Source of the DNA: Planobispora rosea
GTDB lineage: Bacteria; Actinomycetota; Actinomycetes; Streptosporangiales; Streptosporangiaceae
DNA: 64,000 nucleotides
NCBI RefSeq assembly: GCF_014648175.1
Contig: NZ_BMQP01000004.1
Location: 62,001-126,000 of the forward strand
Reading direction: 5' to 3'
The position numbers were made by a program, and so were the translations under genes. This document shows positions 20,737 through 29,124 of this stretch, in pieces. The notes under the pieces were generated by a model. It saw only the letters and a list, made by a program, of their open reading frames with translations. It made no database searches and was not told the DNA's origin. How positions within the stretch are numbered: position 1 is the stretch's first letter; each line of letters begins with the position of its first letter.

Positions 20737-21411
20737 CTACCCCCGTCCCCCGCCGGCCTCCTCGCCGCCCTCGCCGCCCTCAGTGCCCCCGCCGAACCGG
20801 CGGGCCGAGGCGTTGGACTGGGCGACCCGGCGCAGGGCCGTGACCAGGGCGTCTCCGAGAACCGTGCCGACCACGACGTACTCGACCATCCGCTCCAGGC
20901 CGGACTCGGCGGCCAGCGTGTCCAGGTCGGCCTCCGCGGTCAGTCCCGCGGCCTCGGCGTAGGCGTCCAGGCGGTCGAAGGTCCCCTGGTAGCCCAGCTC
21001 GGCGAGATTGAACAACACCCCGGTGACGGCCACCATCGCCGGGCTGTCCGGGTCGTACTCCCACCCGTGCCGGGCGATCAGCTCCTGTGCCCGCCGCGCG
21101 GCCTCCTCCCATCGCTCCCCCTCTCCCGGCTCGTGCCGGGGCATGACGGCCTGATGCGCCAGGCCGAGCCGTTTGTGCAGGCCGGCTCCCGGCTCGCCGA
21201 GCCGCTCCAGCAGCTCCCGGATGGTGGCGTTCGACAGGCCGCCGTAGTCCGCCAGAGCGCGCACCAGCCTGATCCGGCGCACGTGGCCCTCGCCGTACCG
21301 GGCCTGGTTGGGGCTGGTCCGCTCGCCGGCCGGGAGCAGGCCCTCCCGCAGGTAGTACTTGATCATCGGCACCGAGACGCCCGTCGCCCGGCTCAGATCC
21401 GCCATCCGCAC
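20737..21411 (-). CDS. MerR-family transcriptional regulator
   Basis: 224 residues. The N-terminal winged helix-turn-helix (ADLSRATGVSVPMIKYYLREGLLPAG and RYGEGHVRRIRLVRAL, residues ~3-60) is typical of MerR. The C-terminal ~150 residues lack the Cys clusters of metal sensors and probably bind an organic effector. GTG at 21411 is chosen over ATG at 21405 because GAGAGGG lies seven bases before the GTG and thirteen before the ATG. A near-perfect 26-bp palindrome (21451-21476) sits in the 78-base gap to the divergent membrane protein gene, the likely operator for both directions. The ABC pair downstream may be co-regulated. The tail is Gly/Glu-rich. Confidence 0.88.
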   Translation of the reverse strand: MRMADLSRATGVSVPMIKYYLREGLLPAGERTSPNQARYGEGHVRRIRLVRALADYGGLSNATIRELLERLGEPGAGLHKRLGLAHQAVMPRHEPGEGERWEEAARRAQELIARHGWEYDPDSPAMVAVTGVLFNLAELGYQGTFDRLDAYAEAAGLTAEADLDTLAAESGLERMVEYVVVGTVLGDALVTALRRVAQSNASARRFGGGTEGGEGGEEAGGGRG

Positions 21412-21450
21412 AACAAATCCCTCTCTTGTCGCTCGGGAGAGCTTACGATA

Positions 21451-21476
21451 TGGATAATGGATATATCCGTTATCCA
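21451..21476. promoter_or_regulatory. 26-bp near-perfect palindrome, likely MerR operator
   Basis: The halves tggataatggata and tatccgttatcca are complementary except for one position. The site lies between the divergent MerR gene (start 21411) and the membrane protein gene (start 21490), and is unusually A/T-rich for this genome. MerR proteins bind long dyads between -35 and -10 boxes, so this site probably sets expression of the membrane protein pair and the regulator itself. Confidence 0.7.
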
Positions 21477-21489
21477 TTTGGAGGCCACC

Positions 21490-22473
21490 GTGACCCGATG
21501 GCACCGCCCCCTGCTCCTCTGCTCCGGTCTCATGGCCGCCCTCGCGGCGGTCAGCCTGGGCGGATTGCTCCTCGACGACCGCACGCTGGACGGCATGCCC
21601 CTGTGGGCCAAACCGCTGAAGTTCAGCGTCTCCTTCGCGATCTACAACCTCACCTGGGCCTGGCTGCTGACGCTGCGCCGCCGGGCACCGCGCTGGGGGT
21701 GGTGGCTGGGCACCGTGCTGGCGGTGTCGGGCGCCGCCGAGACGGTCATCATCACCGCCCAGGCCGCCCGGGGCGTGCGCAGCCACTTCAACGTCTCCAC
21801 GGCGCTGGACTCGGCTCTGTACTTCACCATGGCGGGCACCATCGCCATCCTCATGATCGCCAACCTCGTCGCGGCGGTCCTGGTCCTGCGCGAGCGGCAG
21901 GCCGACCCGGTCAGCACCCGCGCGATCCGCCTCGGGCTGGTCATCTCCGCGGCGGGGATCGGCCTGGGCTACCTGATGACCCTGCCGACCGCCGCGCAGC
22001 TGGCCGATCCCGCCAGGGCCCTCATCGGCGCGCACAGCGTCGGGGCGCCCGACGGCGGCCCCGGCCTGACCCTGCTCGGCTGGAGCACCACCGGCGGCGA
22101 CCTGCGCATCCCCCACTTCGTGGGCATGCACGCCATCCAGGCGCTGCCGCTGCTCGCCCTGGCGCTGCGCCGTGTGGGCGACCAGGCCGCCCGGCTGTGC
22201 CTGGTGTCCGTCGCGGCGTACGGCTACGCGGGCCTGCTGGCCCTGGTGACCTGGCAGGCCCTGCGCGGTCAGCCGCTGCTGCGTCCCGACGGCCTCACGC
22301 TGGCGGCGGCGGCCCTGCTGCTGGCCTCCGCGGGGGCCGCCGCGCTGACGGCGTTCCGGCGCTCGTCTGCCGGTGTCCCCCCGCGGGACGCGGCCGTCCC
22401 GTCCCCGGACCGCTCCGGCGACCCGCCCTCCGGAACGGCACCCGCCAGACACGTGGTCACGGAGACCCGATGA
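21490..22473 (+). CDS. Conserved multi-pass membrane protein of unknown function
   Basis: 327 residues with about eight hydrophobic segments. An early loop reads MPLWAKPLKFSVSFAIYNLTWAWLL, and a His-containing stretch IPHFVGMHAIQALPLLALALR lies near 220. I do not recognise the family. The last ~40 residues are hydrophilic. GTG at 21490 is chosen because GGAGG lies five bases before it; a longer in-frame start exists inside the operator and is less likely. Its stop overlaps the next start by ATGA (22470-22473). Position next to a MerR operator suggests effector-induced expression, perhaps in envelope stress or transport; that is inference. Confidence 0.8.
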   Translation: MTRWHRPLLLCSGLMAALAAVSLGGLLLDDRTLDGMPLWAKPLKFSVSFAIYNLTWAWLLTLRRRAPRWGWWLGTVLAVSGAAETVIITAQAARGVRSHFNVSTALDSALYFTMAGTIAILMIANLVAAVLVLRERQADPVSTRAIRLGLVISAAGIGLGYLMTLPTAAQLADPARALIGAHSVGAPDGGPGLTLLGWSTTGGDLRIPHFVGMHAIQALPLLALALRRVGDQAARLCLVSVAAYGYAGLLALVTWQALRGQPLLRPDGLTLAAAALLLASAGAAALTAFRRSSAGVPPRDAAVPSPDRSGDPPSGTAPARHVVTETR

Positions 22474-22601
22474 CCGAGTTCCTGTTCCAGCTCAGTTTCC
22501 TGGCGGCGGCGCCGGTCCTCACGATCCTGCTCTCCCCGATCGCCTTTCCGCTATATCTTGCACTCCGGGTTGGACAGGGACGCCCGCGGACCGCACCATG
22601 A
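22470..22601 (+). CDS. Small coupled membrane protein, 43 aa
   Basis: ATG at 22470 overlaps the stop of the upstream membrane protein (ATGA). The 43-residue product MTEFLFQLSFLAAAPVLTIL... is one hydrophobic segment of about 30 residues with a short Arg-rich tail. It is likely a small partner of the 327-residue protein, controlled by the same MerR operator. The first 25 codons keep the strong GC3 bias of real genes; the last few are less biased. Too short for family recognition. Confidence 0.55.
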   Translation: MTEFLFQLSFLAAAPVLTILLSPIAFPLYLALRVGQGRPRTAP

Positions 22602-22755
22602 CAGGGGTGACCATGCCAATCTCCCGAACCGGCCCCGGTTCGCCCGGGGGAGACAGGTATGATCACCACGATCCGGGAGCCACTCGGGCCCAGAATGCCA
22701 GAGGTCTTTAAAATCCGGGTATATACGGCTGGGAATGGAACGGCTGGAGGCCCCC

Positions 22756-22917
22756 ATGCAGGTCAAGAAGGTCCTCACCTATCTCGCGGTGGCGTTCGTG
22801 GTCTTCTATCTGTTCACCAAGCCCGCCGAGGCGGCGAGTGCGGTCGACGGAGTGATCGACGGAATCGTCAGAGGCGCCGATCAGCTGGCCGTCTTCGTCA
22901 CAAACGTACTGAGCTGA
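22756..22917 (+). CDS. Small membrane protein, 53 aa
   Basis: The product starts MQVKKVLTYLAVAFVVFYLF and continues as a membrane helix, then an amphipathic stretch (VDGVIDGIVRGADQLAVFVTNVL). Short proteins of this shape recur in actinomycetes and have no known function. ATG at 22756 has GGAGG five bases upstream; a start seven codons earlier lacks one. A TATGAT box at 22658-22663 and an A/T-rich stretch before the gene may hold its promoter. A hairpin follows the stop directly. Confidence 0.75.
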   Translation: MQVKKVLTYLAVAFVVFYLFTKPAEAASAVDGVIDGIVRGADQLAVFVTNVLS

Positions 22918-22922
22918 CCGTC

Positions 22923-22941
22923 GGCGGGGGTTTGCCCCGCC
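22923..22941 (+). terminator. Intrinsic terminator after the 53-aa gene
   Basis: ggcgggg (22923-22929) pairs with ccccgcc (22935-22941) across a five-base loop, starting five bases past the stop at 22917. A short T run (attttccc) follows about ten bases later. Confidence 0.6.
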
Positions 22942-22992
22942 CCTGACCTGATTTTCCCGGCGCTCCCGGACACCCATCGCCACACGGCGAGG

Positions 22993-23264
22993 TCAGGCGA
23001 TCCTCAGGATCCCGGCCGGTTCGGCACGGTCGCCGACGCCCACCTTCTCGCAGACCGGGTAGAGGGTGCCGGCGACCGTCCGCACGGACACGACCAGCCG
23101 TTCGGCGACCTCCCGGCTGCCCGTCCCCGCGCGGCCGGCGTCCGCACCTGGGTCGACTCCACCGGGAGGGCGGCCAGGATCAGCGCCACCCACGTACCGG
23201 AGATCCGGTCGAGCAACTGGCGGCTCGGGCATCCCGCCAGGAAGGCGTCGCAGTCCGCCTTCAC
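22993..23264 (-). pseudogene. Relic: HxlR N-terminus joined out of frame to a LuxR-type C-terminus
   Basis: From GTG 23264 the frame encodes VKADCDAFLAGC, then PSRQLLDRISGTWVALILAAL, the start of an HxlR winged-helix regulator, and loses similarity after about 36 codons (23157). In another frame, from about 23130 to the TGA at 22993, the product reads SREVAERLVVSVRTVAGTLY and on to VGVGDRAEP, which is the end of a LuxR-type helix-turn-helix. Neither part is complete: the HxlR recognition helix and wing are gone, and so is the LuxR N-terminus. The simplest reading is two regulator genes fused by deletion, then decayed. A palindrome of HxlR-operator style remains upstream at 23340-23359. Confidence 0.7.
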
Positions 23265-23339
23265 CTCTGCCCGCCCCTGCCCGCCTCTGGGCCGCCGTCC
23301 TCGCGGGCATCGCCCGCCCCTTCCTACCCGGGAGTGAGC

Positions 23340-23359
23340 TAGGCACCTCCAGGTGCCTA
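23340..23359. promoter_or_regulatory. Palindrome upstream of the SGNH hydrolase, probable HxlR-type operator
   Basis: taggcacct (23340-23348) and aggtgccta (23351-23359) are exact complements with a two-base centre. The site lies between the HxlR relic and the divergent SGNH gene. HxlR proteins typically bind such short dyads in divergent promoters. With the local regulator broken, the site may be orphaned or used by a relative elsewhere. Confidence 0.6.
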
Positions 23360-23454
23360 CTTCCCATTGGAGAGTTACTCGCCCATAGTGATGCGGGGTG
23401 ACCATCGAGCACACGCCACGCCAGCACACCCCCGTATCGACGAATGGAACGAGC

Positions 23455-24558
23455 ATGATCTGGACAGCCGGTTTCCGTACCGCGGTGATCAGTCCGTACG
23501 AGCAGATCCGGTTCACCGAACCGCGCGGCTTCGCCGATCAGACGGTGCGCCAGGTGCTCCGCATGGCCGGCGGCGGGGAACGCCTCCGCGTACGCCTGAC
23601 GAACCGTTACGGCCGCGTCCCTTTGACCGTCGCCGCCGCGAGGGTCGCCACCGAGCACGGGCAGGCCGTCCTCACCTTCGACGGCGCCGGGAGGCTCACC
23701 GTCCCGCCGGGAGAGGAGGCCGTCAGCGACCCGGCCGACCTGCCCGTCGCTCCCGGCGCCGACCTGGTCCTCAGCCTCTATCTCCCCGAGGAGACAGGCC
23801 TGGCCACCTACTCCCACAAGCCCGCGGAACTCGCCCACGTGACCGGCGGCGACCACGTCGCGTCCCCCGTACTCCCCGATGCCGAGCAGGTGGAGGCCAG
23901 GTTCTACGTCTCGGGCGTCGACGTGCTCGTCCCGGACGGCACCGCGGTCGCCGTGGCGTTCGGGGACTCCTGGTTCGAAGGGGTCGGCTCCACGATCGGC
24001 GCGAACAACCGCTCCGTGGACTTCCTCAACCGGCGCCTCAGCCGGGGATGGGTCGTCAACCAGGGCATCGCCGGAAACCGCCTCCTCCGGGACGGGGTCG
24101 GCGAGCACGCGCTGGCGCGCTTCGACCGCGACGTTCTCCCGATCCCCGGCCTGACCCACGTCCTGGTGCACTTCGGCATCAACGACCTCGACCTCCCCGG
24201 CATGTCCGGCGAGGCTCCCGTCACCGCCGGCGCCCTCATCGAGGGCTTCACGGCGCTGGCCCGCCGCGCCCACGGGGCCGGCCTGAAGATCCTCGCAGCC
24301 ACCATCGGCCCCTTCGCGGGCGCCGTCTATCCCGGGATCAGCACTCCCGAGGGCCTGGCCGCCCGGCGCGAGGTGAACGACTGGATCCGCACCACCGACA
24401 CTTTCGACGCCGTCTTCGACGTGGCCCGCGCCGTTGAGGACCCCGAAGCCCCCGACCGCATCCACCCCGCCCTGGACAGCGGCGACGGCATGCACCTCAA
24501 CGACAAGGGCGCCCAGGCCATGGCCGAGGCCGTGAACCTGCAAACCCTCGCCCTCTAG
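23455..24558 (+). CDS. SGNH/GDSL-family esterase or lipase
   Basis: 367 residues. The catalytic blocks are in order: FGDSW with nucleophile S172, NQGIAGNR with oxyanion Gly207/Asn208, HFGINDLD with N243, and DSGDGMHLND with D344 and H347. The N-terminal ~160 residues form a beta-rich domain (RLRVRLTNRYG) as in the XynE-like SGNH group that removes acyl groups from sugars or lipids. No signal peptide is visible, so it is probably cytoplasmic. ATG 23455 fits the family start (MIWTAGFRTAVISP); a GTG at 23398, 19 codons upstream, is possible and closer to the HxlR-type dyad. Confidence 0.9.
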   Translation: MIWTAGFRTAVISPYEQIRFTEPRGFADQTVRQVLRMAGGGERLRVRLTNRYGRVPLTVAAARVATEHGQAVLTFDGAGRLTVPPGEEAVSDPADLPVAPGADLVLSLYLPEETGLATYSHKPAELAHVTGGDHVASPVLPDAEQVEARFYVSGVDVLVPDGTAVAVAFGDSWFEGVGSTIGANNRSVDFLNRRLSRGWVVNQGIAGNRLLRDGVGEHALARFDRDVLPIPGLTHVLVHFGINDLDLPGMSGEAPVTAGALIEGFTALARRAHGAGLKILAATIGPFAGAVYPGISTPEGLAARREVNDWIRTTDTFDAVFDVARAVEDPEAPDRIHPALDSGDGMHLNDKGAQAMAEAVNLQTLAL

Positions 24559-24660
24559 CGACCTCGCCCTGGCCCGCCGCCGGCCGACGAGCCGTCCGCC
24601 GGCGGACCTCGTCCGGCGCGGGCCGGGGCGGTTAGGGAGGAGGCTTGACGACACCGGGGC

Positions 24661-24689
24661 TAACCGTTAGATATAGGGGATAACGGTTA
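24661..24689. promoter_or_regulatory. Inverted repeat over the PadR promoter, probable auto-operator
   Basis: taaccgtta (24661-24669) and taacggtta (24681-24689) are exact complements 11 bases apart, ending 11 bases before the PadR start at 24701. The site is A/T-rich. PadR proteins commonly repress their own operon from such dyads. Confidence 0.7.
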
Positions 24690-24700
24690 GAGAGGGTGCG

Positions 24701-25228
24701 ATGCAGCAGGAAGTGGTGCTGGCGATGCTGGCCAAGGAGCCCACGCACGGCTATCAGCTGCGCACGCGGCTGCGCGACGCTCTCGGTCCCCTCGGTGACG
24801 CGATGAACGCCGGGCACGTCTACGTCACGCTGACCCGGCTGGAGAAGGCCGGCCTGATAGCGGTCGAGAGGTCCGCCGACGGCACCGAGCGGTCGGACCG
24901 CAAGGTGTACACGCTCACCCCTGACGGCCAGCAGCGGGTCGCCGAGTGGATCGCCGAGGTGAGCTGGCCGAAACCCGACCTCGCGGAGTTCCATCTCAAG
25001 CTGATCGCGGCCGCGGCGGCCGGGCTGGCCGACCCGCTCACCATCGTCGACACCCAGCGCCGCGAGCTGCTGCACCGGCTGCGGGACGCCCAGCGCACCG
25101 CCATGGCCGAGCCGGACCACTCGGACGCGGCCCTGCTGCTGGAGGGCATCGTGCTCCGGCTCCAGGCGGACCTGCGCTGGCTTGAGGCATGCGAGAAGAA
25201 CTGGACCCACCGAAGGAGCGGATCGTGA
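24701..25228 (+). CDS. PadR-family transcriptional regulator
   Basis: 175 residues. The N-terminal winged helix reads VVLAMLAKEPTHGYQLRTRL, then GHVYVTLTRLEKAGLIAVE and RKVYTLTPDGQQR, the PadR pattern. The C-terminal domain (from about residue 90) is helical for dimerisation and effector binding. ATG 24701 follows GAGAGGG five bases upstream. Its stop overlaps the start of the ATPase gene by GTGA (25225-25228). The palindrome at 24661-24689 suggests self-repression of the whole regulator-ATPase-permease operon, relieved by a drug or lipid. Confidence 0.92.
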   Translation: MQQEVVLAMLAKEPTHGYQLRTRLRDALGPLGDAMNAGHVYVTLTRLEKAGLIAVERSADGTERSDRKVYTLTPDGQQRVAEWIAEVSWPKPDLAEFHLKLIAAAAAGLADPLTIVDTQRRELLHRLRDAQRTAMAEPDHSDAALLLEGIVLRLQADLRWLEACEKNWTHRRSGS

Positions 25229-25971
25229 GCGACGCCGCCGACATACCCGTGCTCCGCGCCCGAGGGTTGCGCAAGGAATACGGCAAGGAGGAGGGGCTGG
25301 TCCGCGCCGTCGACGAGGTCGATCTCGACATCGGCGCGGGAGAGACGGTGGCGATCATGGGGCCCAGCGGTTGCGGGAAGTCCACGCTGCTGCACCTGCT
25401 CGGGGGGCTGGACCGGCCCTCCGGCGGGCAGGTGCGGCTGAACGGCCGCCGCATCGACGACATCGGCGAGAAGGCCCTGGCCCAGCTGCGGCGCACCGAC
25501 ATCGGCTTCGTCTTCCAGGCCTTCCACCTGATGGAGGAGCTCACCGCCGTCGAGAACGTCGAGCTCCCCGCGCTGCTGGCCGGACGCTCGCCGCGGGCCG
25601 CCAGACGGCGCGCGGAGGAGCTGCTGGAGCGGGTCGGACTGGCCGGCCGGGCACGCTTCCTGCCCTCGGCGCTGTCCGGCGGTCAGCGGCAGCGGGTCGC
25701 GGTCGCCCGGGCGCTGAGCAACGAACCGTCGGTCGTCCTCGCCGACGAGCCGACCGGAAACCTGGACAGCGCCGCCACCCTGGACGTCCTCCAGCTCTTC
25801 GAGGGCCTGCACGGGTCCGGGCAGACGCTGGTCATCGTCACCCACGACGCGCGGATCGCGGCCACCGCGGACCGGATGATCTCGATGCGCGACGGCGCGT
25901 TCGTGGACGAGACCTGGTTGACCGGTGGCACCACCGGGCGGCTCGGCGCCCTCATCGGGTTGGAGGACTGA
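25225..25971 (+). CDS. ABC transporter ATPase (LolD/MacB type)
   Basis: 248 residues. Walker A GPSGCGKST near 45-53, FVFQAFHLMEELTAVENVELP, signature [15 protein letters not shown], Walker [14 protein letters not shown] and switch IVTHD. GTG 25225 is favoured over an in-frame ATG at 25189 because AAGGAG lies six bases upstream and the GTGA overlap couples it to padR. It pairs with the FtsX permease that starts five bases after its stop. Confidence 0.93.
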   Translation: MSDAADIPVLRARGLRKEYGKEEGLVRAVDEVDLDIGAGETVAIMGPSGCGKSTLLHLLGGLDRPSGGQVRLNGRRIDDIGEKALAQLRRTDIGFVFQAFHLMEELTAVENVELPALLAGRSPRAARRRAEELLERVGLAGRARFLPSALSGGQRQRVAVARALSNEPSVVLADEPTGNLDSAATLDVLQLFEGLHGSGQTLVIVTHDARIAATADRMISMRDGAFVDETWLTGGTTGRLGALIGLED

Positions 25972-25976
25972 GGGCG

Positions 25977-27869
25977 ATGGACCGCTTCCCGCTTGCCGGG
26001 CGCCTCCTGCTCGTGGGCCGCCTCGCCGTGCGCGACCTCCGGCGGCGCCGCGCCGAGGCCGCGCTGCTGCTGCTGGCCATCATGACGGCCACCACGACGC
26101 TGACGCTCGGGCTCGTCCTGCGCGACGCGGCCGGCGACCCGTACCGGAGCACCCGGGCGGCGACCAGCGGACCCGACGTGGTCGCCAGCACCGTCCGGGT
26201 CGCCGAGTCCGCCGGGGTCCCCGGCCCCGGGAAGCCCGCGCGGTCCACGGAGCTCACGGAACTCGCGGAACTGGCCGGTGCTCCCGGCGTCGTCGGCCAC
26301 AGCGGGCCGTACCCGGTCACCGCGGCGAGACTCCAGGCGTCCGGCCGGACATCGGACGTGCAGGCCGTGGGGCGCGACGCGGGACCCGCATCGGTCGACC
26401 GGCCCGAGGTGCTCCGGGGCGGCTGGGTCAGGGATGGCGGCGTGGTGCTCGAGGCCGCCTTCGCCGGCGCGCTCGATGTGCGCGTCGGCGACCCGGTCAC
26501 CCTGGACGGCCGGTCGTTCGAGGTCGTCGGCGTCGCGGTCACCGCCGCCATGCCGCCCTACCCGAAGGCGTCCTGCATCTTCCCCTGCATGAACGGCGCC
26601 GTTCCCGGCGGCGAGGCCGGCGCCGAACCGCCTCCGGGACTGTTGCGCAACCCCGGACTGGTCTGGCTCACCCGGACGGACGTACGGAACCTCACCCCGG
26701 ATCCGGACTCCCTGGCGTACGTGATGAACCTGAAGCTGGCCGACCCGGACGGAGCCCAGGCGTTCTCCGACGCGAACCACGGCGTGGCCATGCAGTCCTG
26801 GCAGAGCATCCTCGAAGACGCCACCGAGCTGGCGGGGGACTCCCAGATTCTGCTGCTGATCGGAGCCTGGCTGCTCGGCCTGCTCGCCACGGCCAGTCTC
26901 TCCGTGCTGGTCGGCGGACGGATGGCCGCTCAGACCAGGCGCGTCGGGCTCCTGAAGGCGGTCGGCGGCACACCGGGCCTGGTCGCCGCCGTGCTGCTCG
27001 CGGAGTACGTCCTCGTGGCCGTCGCCGCGGCCGCGGCCGGGCTGGCGGCCGGATCGCTGGCCGCCCCGCTGCTCACCGAGTCCGGCGCCGGCCTCGTCGG
27101 CGGCACGGGCACGCCGTCGATCACCGTGCCCACGGCCGGCCTGGTGACCGCCGTGGCGCTCGGGGTCGCGGTGGTCGCGACCGCCGTCCCGGCCGTGCGC
27201 GCCGCCCGTACCGGCACCGTCGGCGCGCTGGCCGACTCGGCGCGCCCGCCCCGCCGCGTCGGCTGGCTGGTCGCGCTCTCGGCGCGGCTGCCCGTCCCGT
27301 TGCTCCTCGCCCTGCGGGTCGCCGCCCGCCGGCCGCGCCGGGTCGTGCTGGGCGTGGCCAGTATCGCGATCACGGTCAGCGGGATCTACGTCCTGCTGGT
27401 GCTCAACGCCTTCCTCGCCGGTCAGCCGCTCTCCGGCGGATACGGCGACGCCCAGGTGGAGGTGCTGCGCCGCGCGCTCCTCGTCGTGACGGCCACGCTG
27501 CTCTCCCTGGCGGCGGTCAACGCCGTCGTCATCACCTGGGCGACGGTGCTCGACAACCGGCATTCGTCGGCGCTGGCCCGCGCCCTCGGCGCGACCCCTC
27601 GCGAGGTGAGCACGGCACTGGCGATAGCCCAGGTGCTCCCCGCGCTCGCCGGCGCCGTCCTGGGCGTCTTCCCGGGAGGCTACGCGCTGTTCGCCGCCGT
27701 CAACGCGACCACCGGCGGCGACGGCGGCAGGGCGCCGCTCCCCCCGCTCTGGCAGCTGCTCGCCGTGGTGCTGACGACCGTGCTCGCGGTGGCGGCGCTC
27801 ACCGCCGTTCCCGCCCGTCTCGGCGGCCGCCGTCCCGTGGCCGAGACTCTCCGGGCCGGGCTCACGTGA
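25977..27869 (+). CDS. FtsX-type ABC permease
   Basis: 630 residues. An N-terminal membrane helix (about 28-50) and an outer domain with a Cys pair (ASCIFPCMNG) are followed by FtsX membrane groups at about 285-440 (with VGLLKAVGGTPGLVAAVLLAE) and a C-terminal group at about 465-620. Start ATG 25977 follows the ATPase stop by five bases. The operon padR-ATPase-permease is a common self-regulated exporter layout. Substrate unknown. The hisF gene converges from the other side with a 42-base gap. Confidence 0.88.
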   Translation: MDRFPLAGRLLLVGRLAVRDLRRRRAEAALLLLAIMTATTTLTLGLVLRDAAGDPYRSTRAATSGPDVVASTVRVAESAGVPGPGKPARSTELTELAELAGAPGVVGHSGPYPVTAARLQASGRTSDVQAVGRDAGPASVDRPEVLRGGWVRDGGVVLEAAFAGALDVRVGDPVTLDGRSFEVVGVAVTAAMPPYPKASCIFPCMNGAVPGGEAGAEPPPGLLRNPGLVWLTRTDVRNLTPDPDSLAYVMNLKLADPDGAQAFSDANHGVAMQSWQSILEDATELAGDSQILLLIGAWLLGLLATASLSVLVGGRMAAQTRRVGLLKAVGGTPGLVAAVLLAEYVLVAVAAAAAGLAAGSLAAPLLTESGAGLVGGTGTPSITVPTAGLVTAVALGVAVVATAVPAVRAARTGTVGALADSARPPRRVGWLVALSARLPVPLLLALRVAARRPRRVVLGVASIAITVSGIYVLLVLNAFLAGQPLSGGYGDAQVEVLRRALLVVTATLLSLAAVNAVVITWATVLDNRHSSALARALGATPREVSTALAIAQVLPALAGAVLGVFPGGYALFAAVNATTGGDGGRAPLPPLWQLLAVVLTTVLAVAALTAVPARLGGRRPVAETLRAGLT

Positions 27870-27911
27870 TCCGAGCGGGCTGCCGGGCACGCCGGAGCAC
27901 TCCGGAGCACG

Positions 27912-28682
27912 TCAGCGCACGGGGACGCCCGCCGTGCGCAGGGTCTCCTTGACATCGGAGATCTTGAGCTGGCCGAAGTGGAACACCGAGGCCGCCAGGA
28001 CCGCGTCCGCACCCGCCTCCACCGCCGGGGGGAAGTGCTCCAGCGTCCCGGCGCCGCCGCTGGCGATGACCGGGACGGAGACCGCCGCGCGGACGGCGCG
28101 GATCATCTCCAGATCGTAGCCGTCACGGGTGCCGTCGCCGTCCATGGAGTTGAGCAGGATCTCGCCCACGCCCAGCTCCTCGCCCCGGCGGGCCCACTCC
28201 ACCGCGTCGATGCCGGTGCCGCGCCGGCCGCCGTGCGTGGTCACCTCGAACCCCGAGGGGGTCGGCGGGCCGTCCACGACCCGGCGGGCGTCCACCGAGA
28301 GCACGACGCACTGCGCGCCGAAGCGCCGGGACGCCTCGGTCAGCAGCTCCGGGCGGGCGATGGCGGCGGTGTTCAGCGACACCTTGTCCGCCCCCGCCCG
28401 CAGCAGCCGGTCCACGTCCTCGACCGCGCGCACCCCGCCGCCGACGGTCAGCGGGATGAACACCTGCTCGGCCGTACGGCGCACCACGTCGTACATCGTG
28501 GACCGGTCGGAACTGGAGGCCGTGATGTCGAGGAACGTCAGCTCGTCGGCTCCCTCGGCGTCGTAGCGACGGGCCAGCTCGACCGGGTCACCCGCGTCGC
28601 GCAGGTTCTCGAAGTTGACGCCCTTGACCACCCGCCCGGCGTCCACGTCCAGGCAGGGGATCACTCGTACCGCGACAGTCAC
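27912..28682 (-). CDS. hisF: Imidazole glycerol phosphate synthase, cyclase subunit
   Basis: 256 residues. With HisH it makes IGP and AICAR from PRFAR and ammonia. The TIM-barrel acids are D12 (IPCLDVDAG) and D131 (VLSVDARR); [19 protein letters not shown] and VIASGGAG are family blocks. GTG 28682 has GAGGAA eight bases upstream. It is the last gene of the his operon, ten bases after the RidA-like gene. In many actinobacteria hisI follows; here hisI is 16 kb away. Confidence 0.96.
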   Translation of the reverse strand: MTVAVRVIPCLDVDAGRVVKGVNFENLRDAGDPVELARRYDAEGADELTFLDITASSSDRSTMYDVVRRTAEQVFIPLTVGGGVRAVEDVDRLLRAGADKVSLNTAAIARPELLTEASRRFGAQCVVLSVDARRVVDGPPTPSGFEVTTHGGRRGTGIDAVEWARRGEELGVGEILLNSMDGDGTRDGYDLEMIRAVRAAVSVPVIASGGAGTLEHFPPAVEAGADAVLAASVFHFGQLKISDVKETLRTAGVPVR

Positions 28683-28692
28683 GTGCCGTTCC

Positions 28693-29100
28693 TCATTCTC
28701 TGCGGGCCTGCTCTCTGTAGGCCTCGACCTCGACCTCGACCAGCATGCGCGGATCGATCAGACCCGCCACCCGCACACCGGTGCAGGCGGGGCGGATCTG
28801 GCCGAACAGCTCCGCGTGGGCCCGGCCGACCTTGTCGTAGTGCTCGTCGTCCACCACGTAGTAGCGGATCCGGACGACGTCGTGGCGGGCCAGGCCCGCC
28901 TGCACCACCGCGTCCAGCGCGACGCCGAACGCGGTGAGCGTCTGTTTGTAGGCGTCCCCTATGTGGAGCACCTCACCGTCGACGGCGGCGGTACAGCCCG
29001 AGACGAGCACCCATGGACCGGCCACCACCGCCCGGGCGTATCCGTACCGTTCCTCCCACAAGCCCCCGCTGAAAACCCTGGAACCCGTCCGGTGAGCCAC
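28693..29100 (-). CDS. RidA-family protein lacking the usual catalytic Arg
   Basis: 135 residues with the RidA/YjgF fold pattern: [45 protein letters not shown] and a C-terminal VEVEVEA strand. RidA proteins hydrolyse reactive enamines and imines from PLP enzymes. The PAR motif whose Arg binds the substrate carboxylate reads PAC here (C106), so it may belong to a Rid branch without standard deaminase activity. GTG 29100 has AAGGAG five bases upstream. Position between priA and hisF suggests a role in the histidine pathway. Confidence 0.88.
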   Translation of the reverse strand: MAHRTGSRVFSGGLWEERYGYARAVVAGPWVLVSGCTAAVDGEVLHIGDAYKQTLTAFGVALDAVVQAGLARHDVVRIRYYVVDDEHYDKVGRAHAELFGQIRPACTGVRVAGLIDPRMLVEVEVEAYREQARRE

Positions 29101-29124
29101 CCTGTCTCCTTACTCGCCAGTAGG

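Noticed and set aside
17775..20843. Open reading frame of about 1000 codons on the plus strand opposite the FtsX permease, ATPase and MerR genes
   Set aside because: Low-complexity Arg/Gly/His product; all family motifs are on the minus strand.
22633..22649. ccccgg/ccgggg hairpin after the 43-aa gene as a terminator
   Set aside because: No T run follows, and a TATGAT box begins nine bases later, so it more likely lies in a promoter region.
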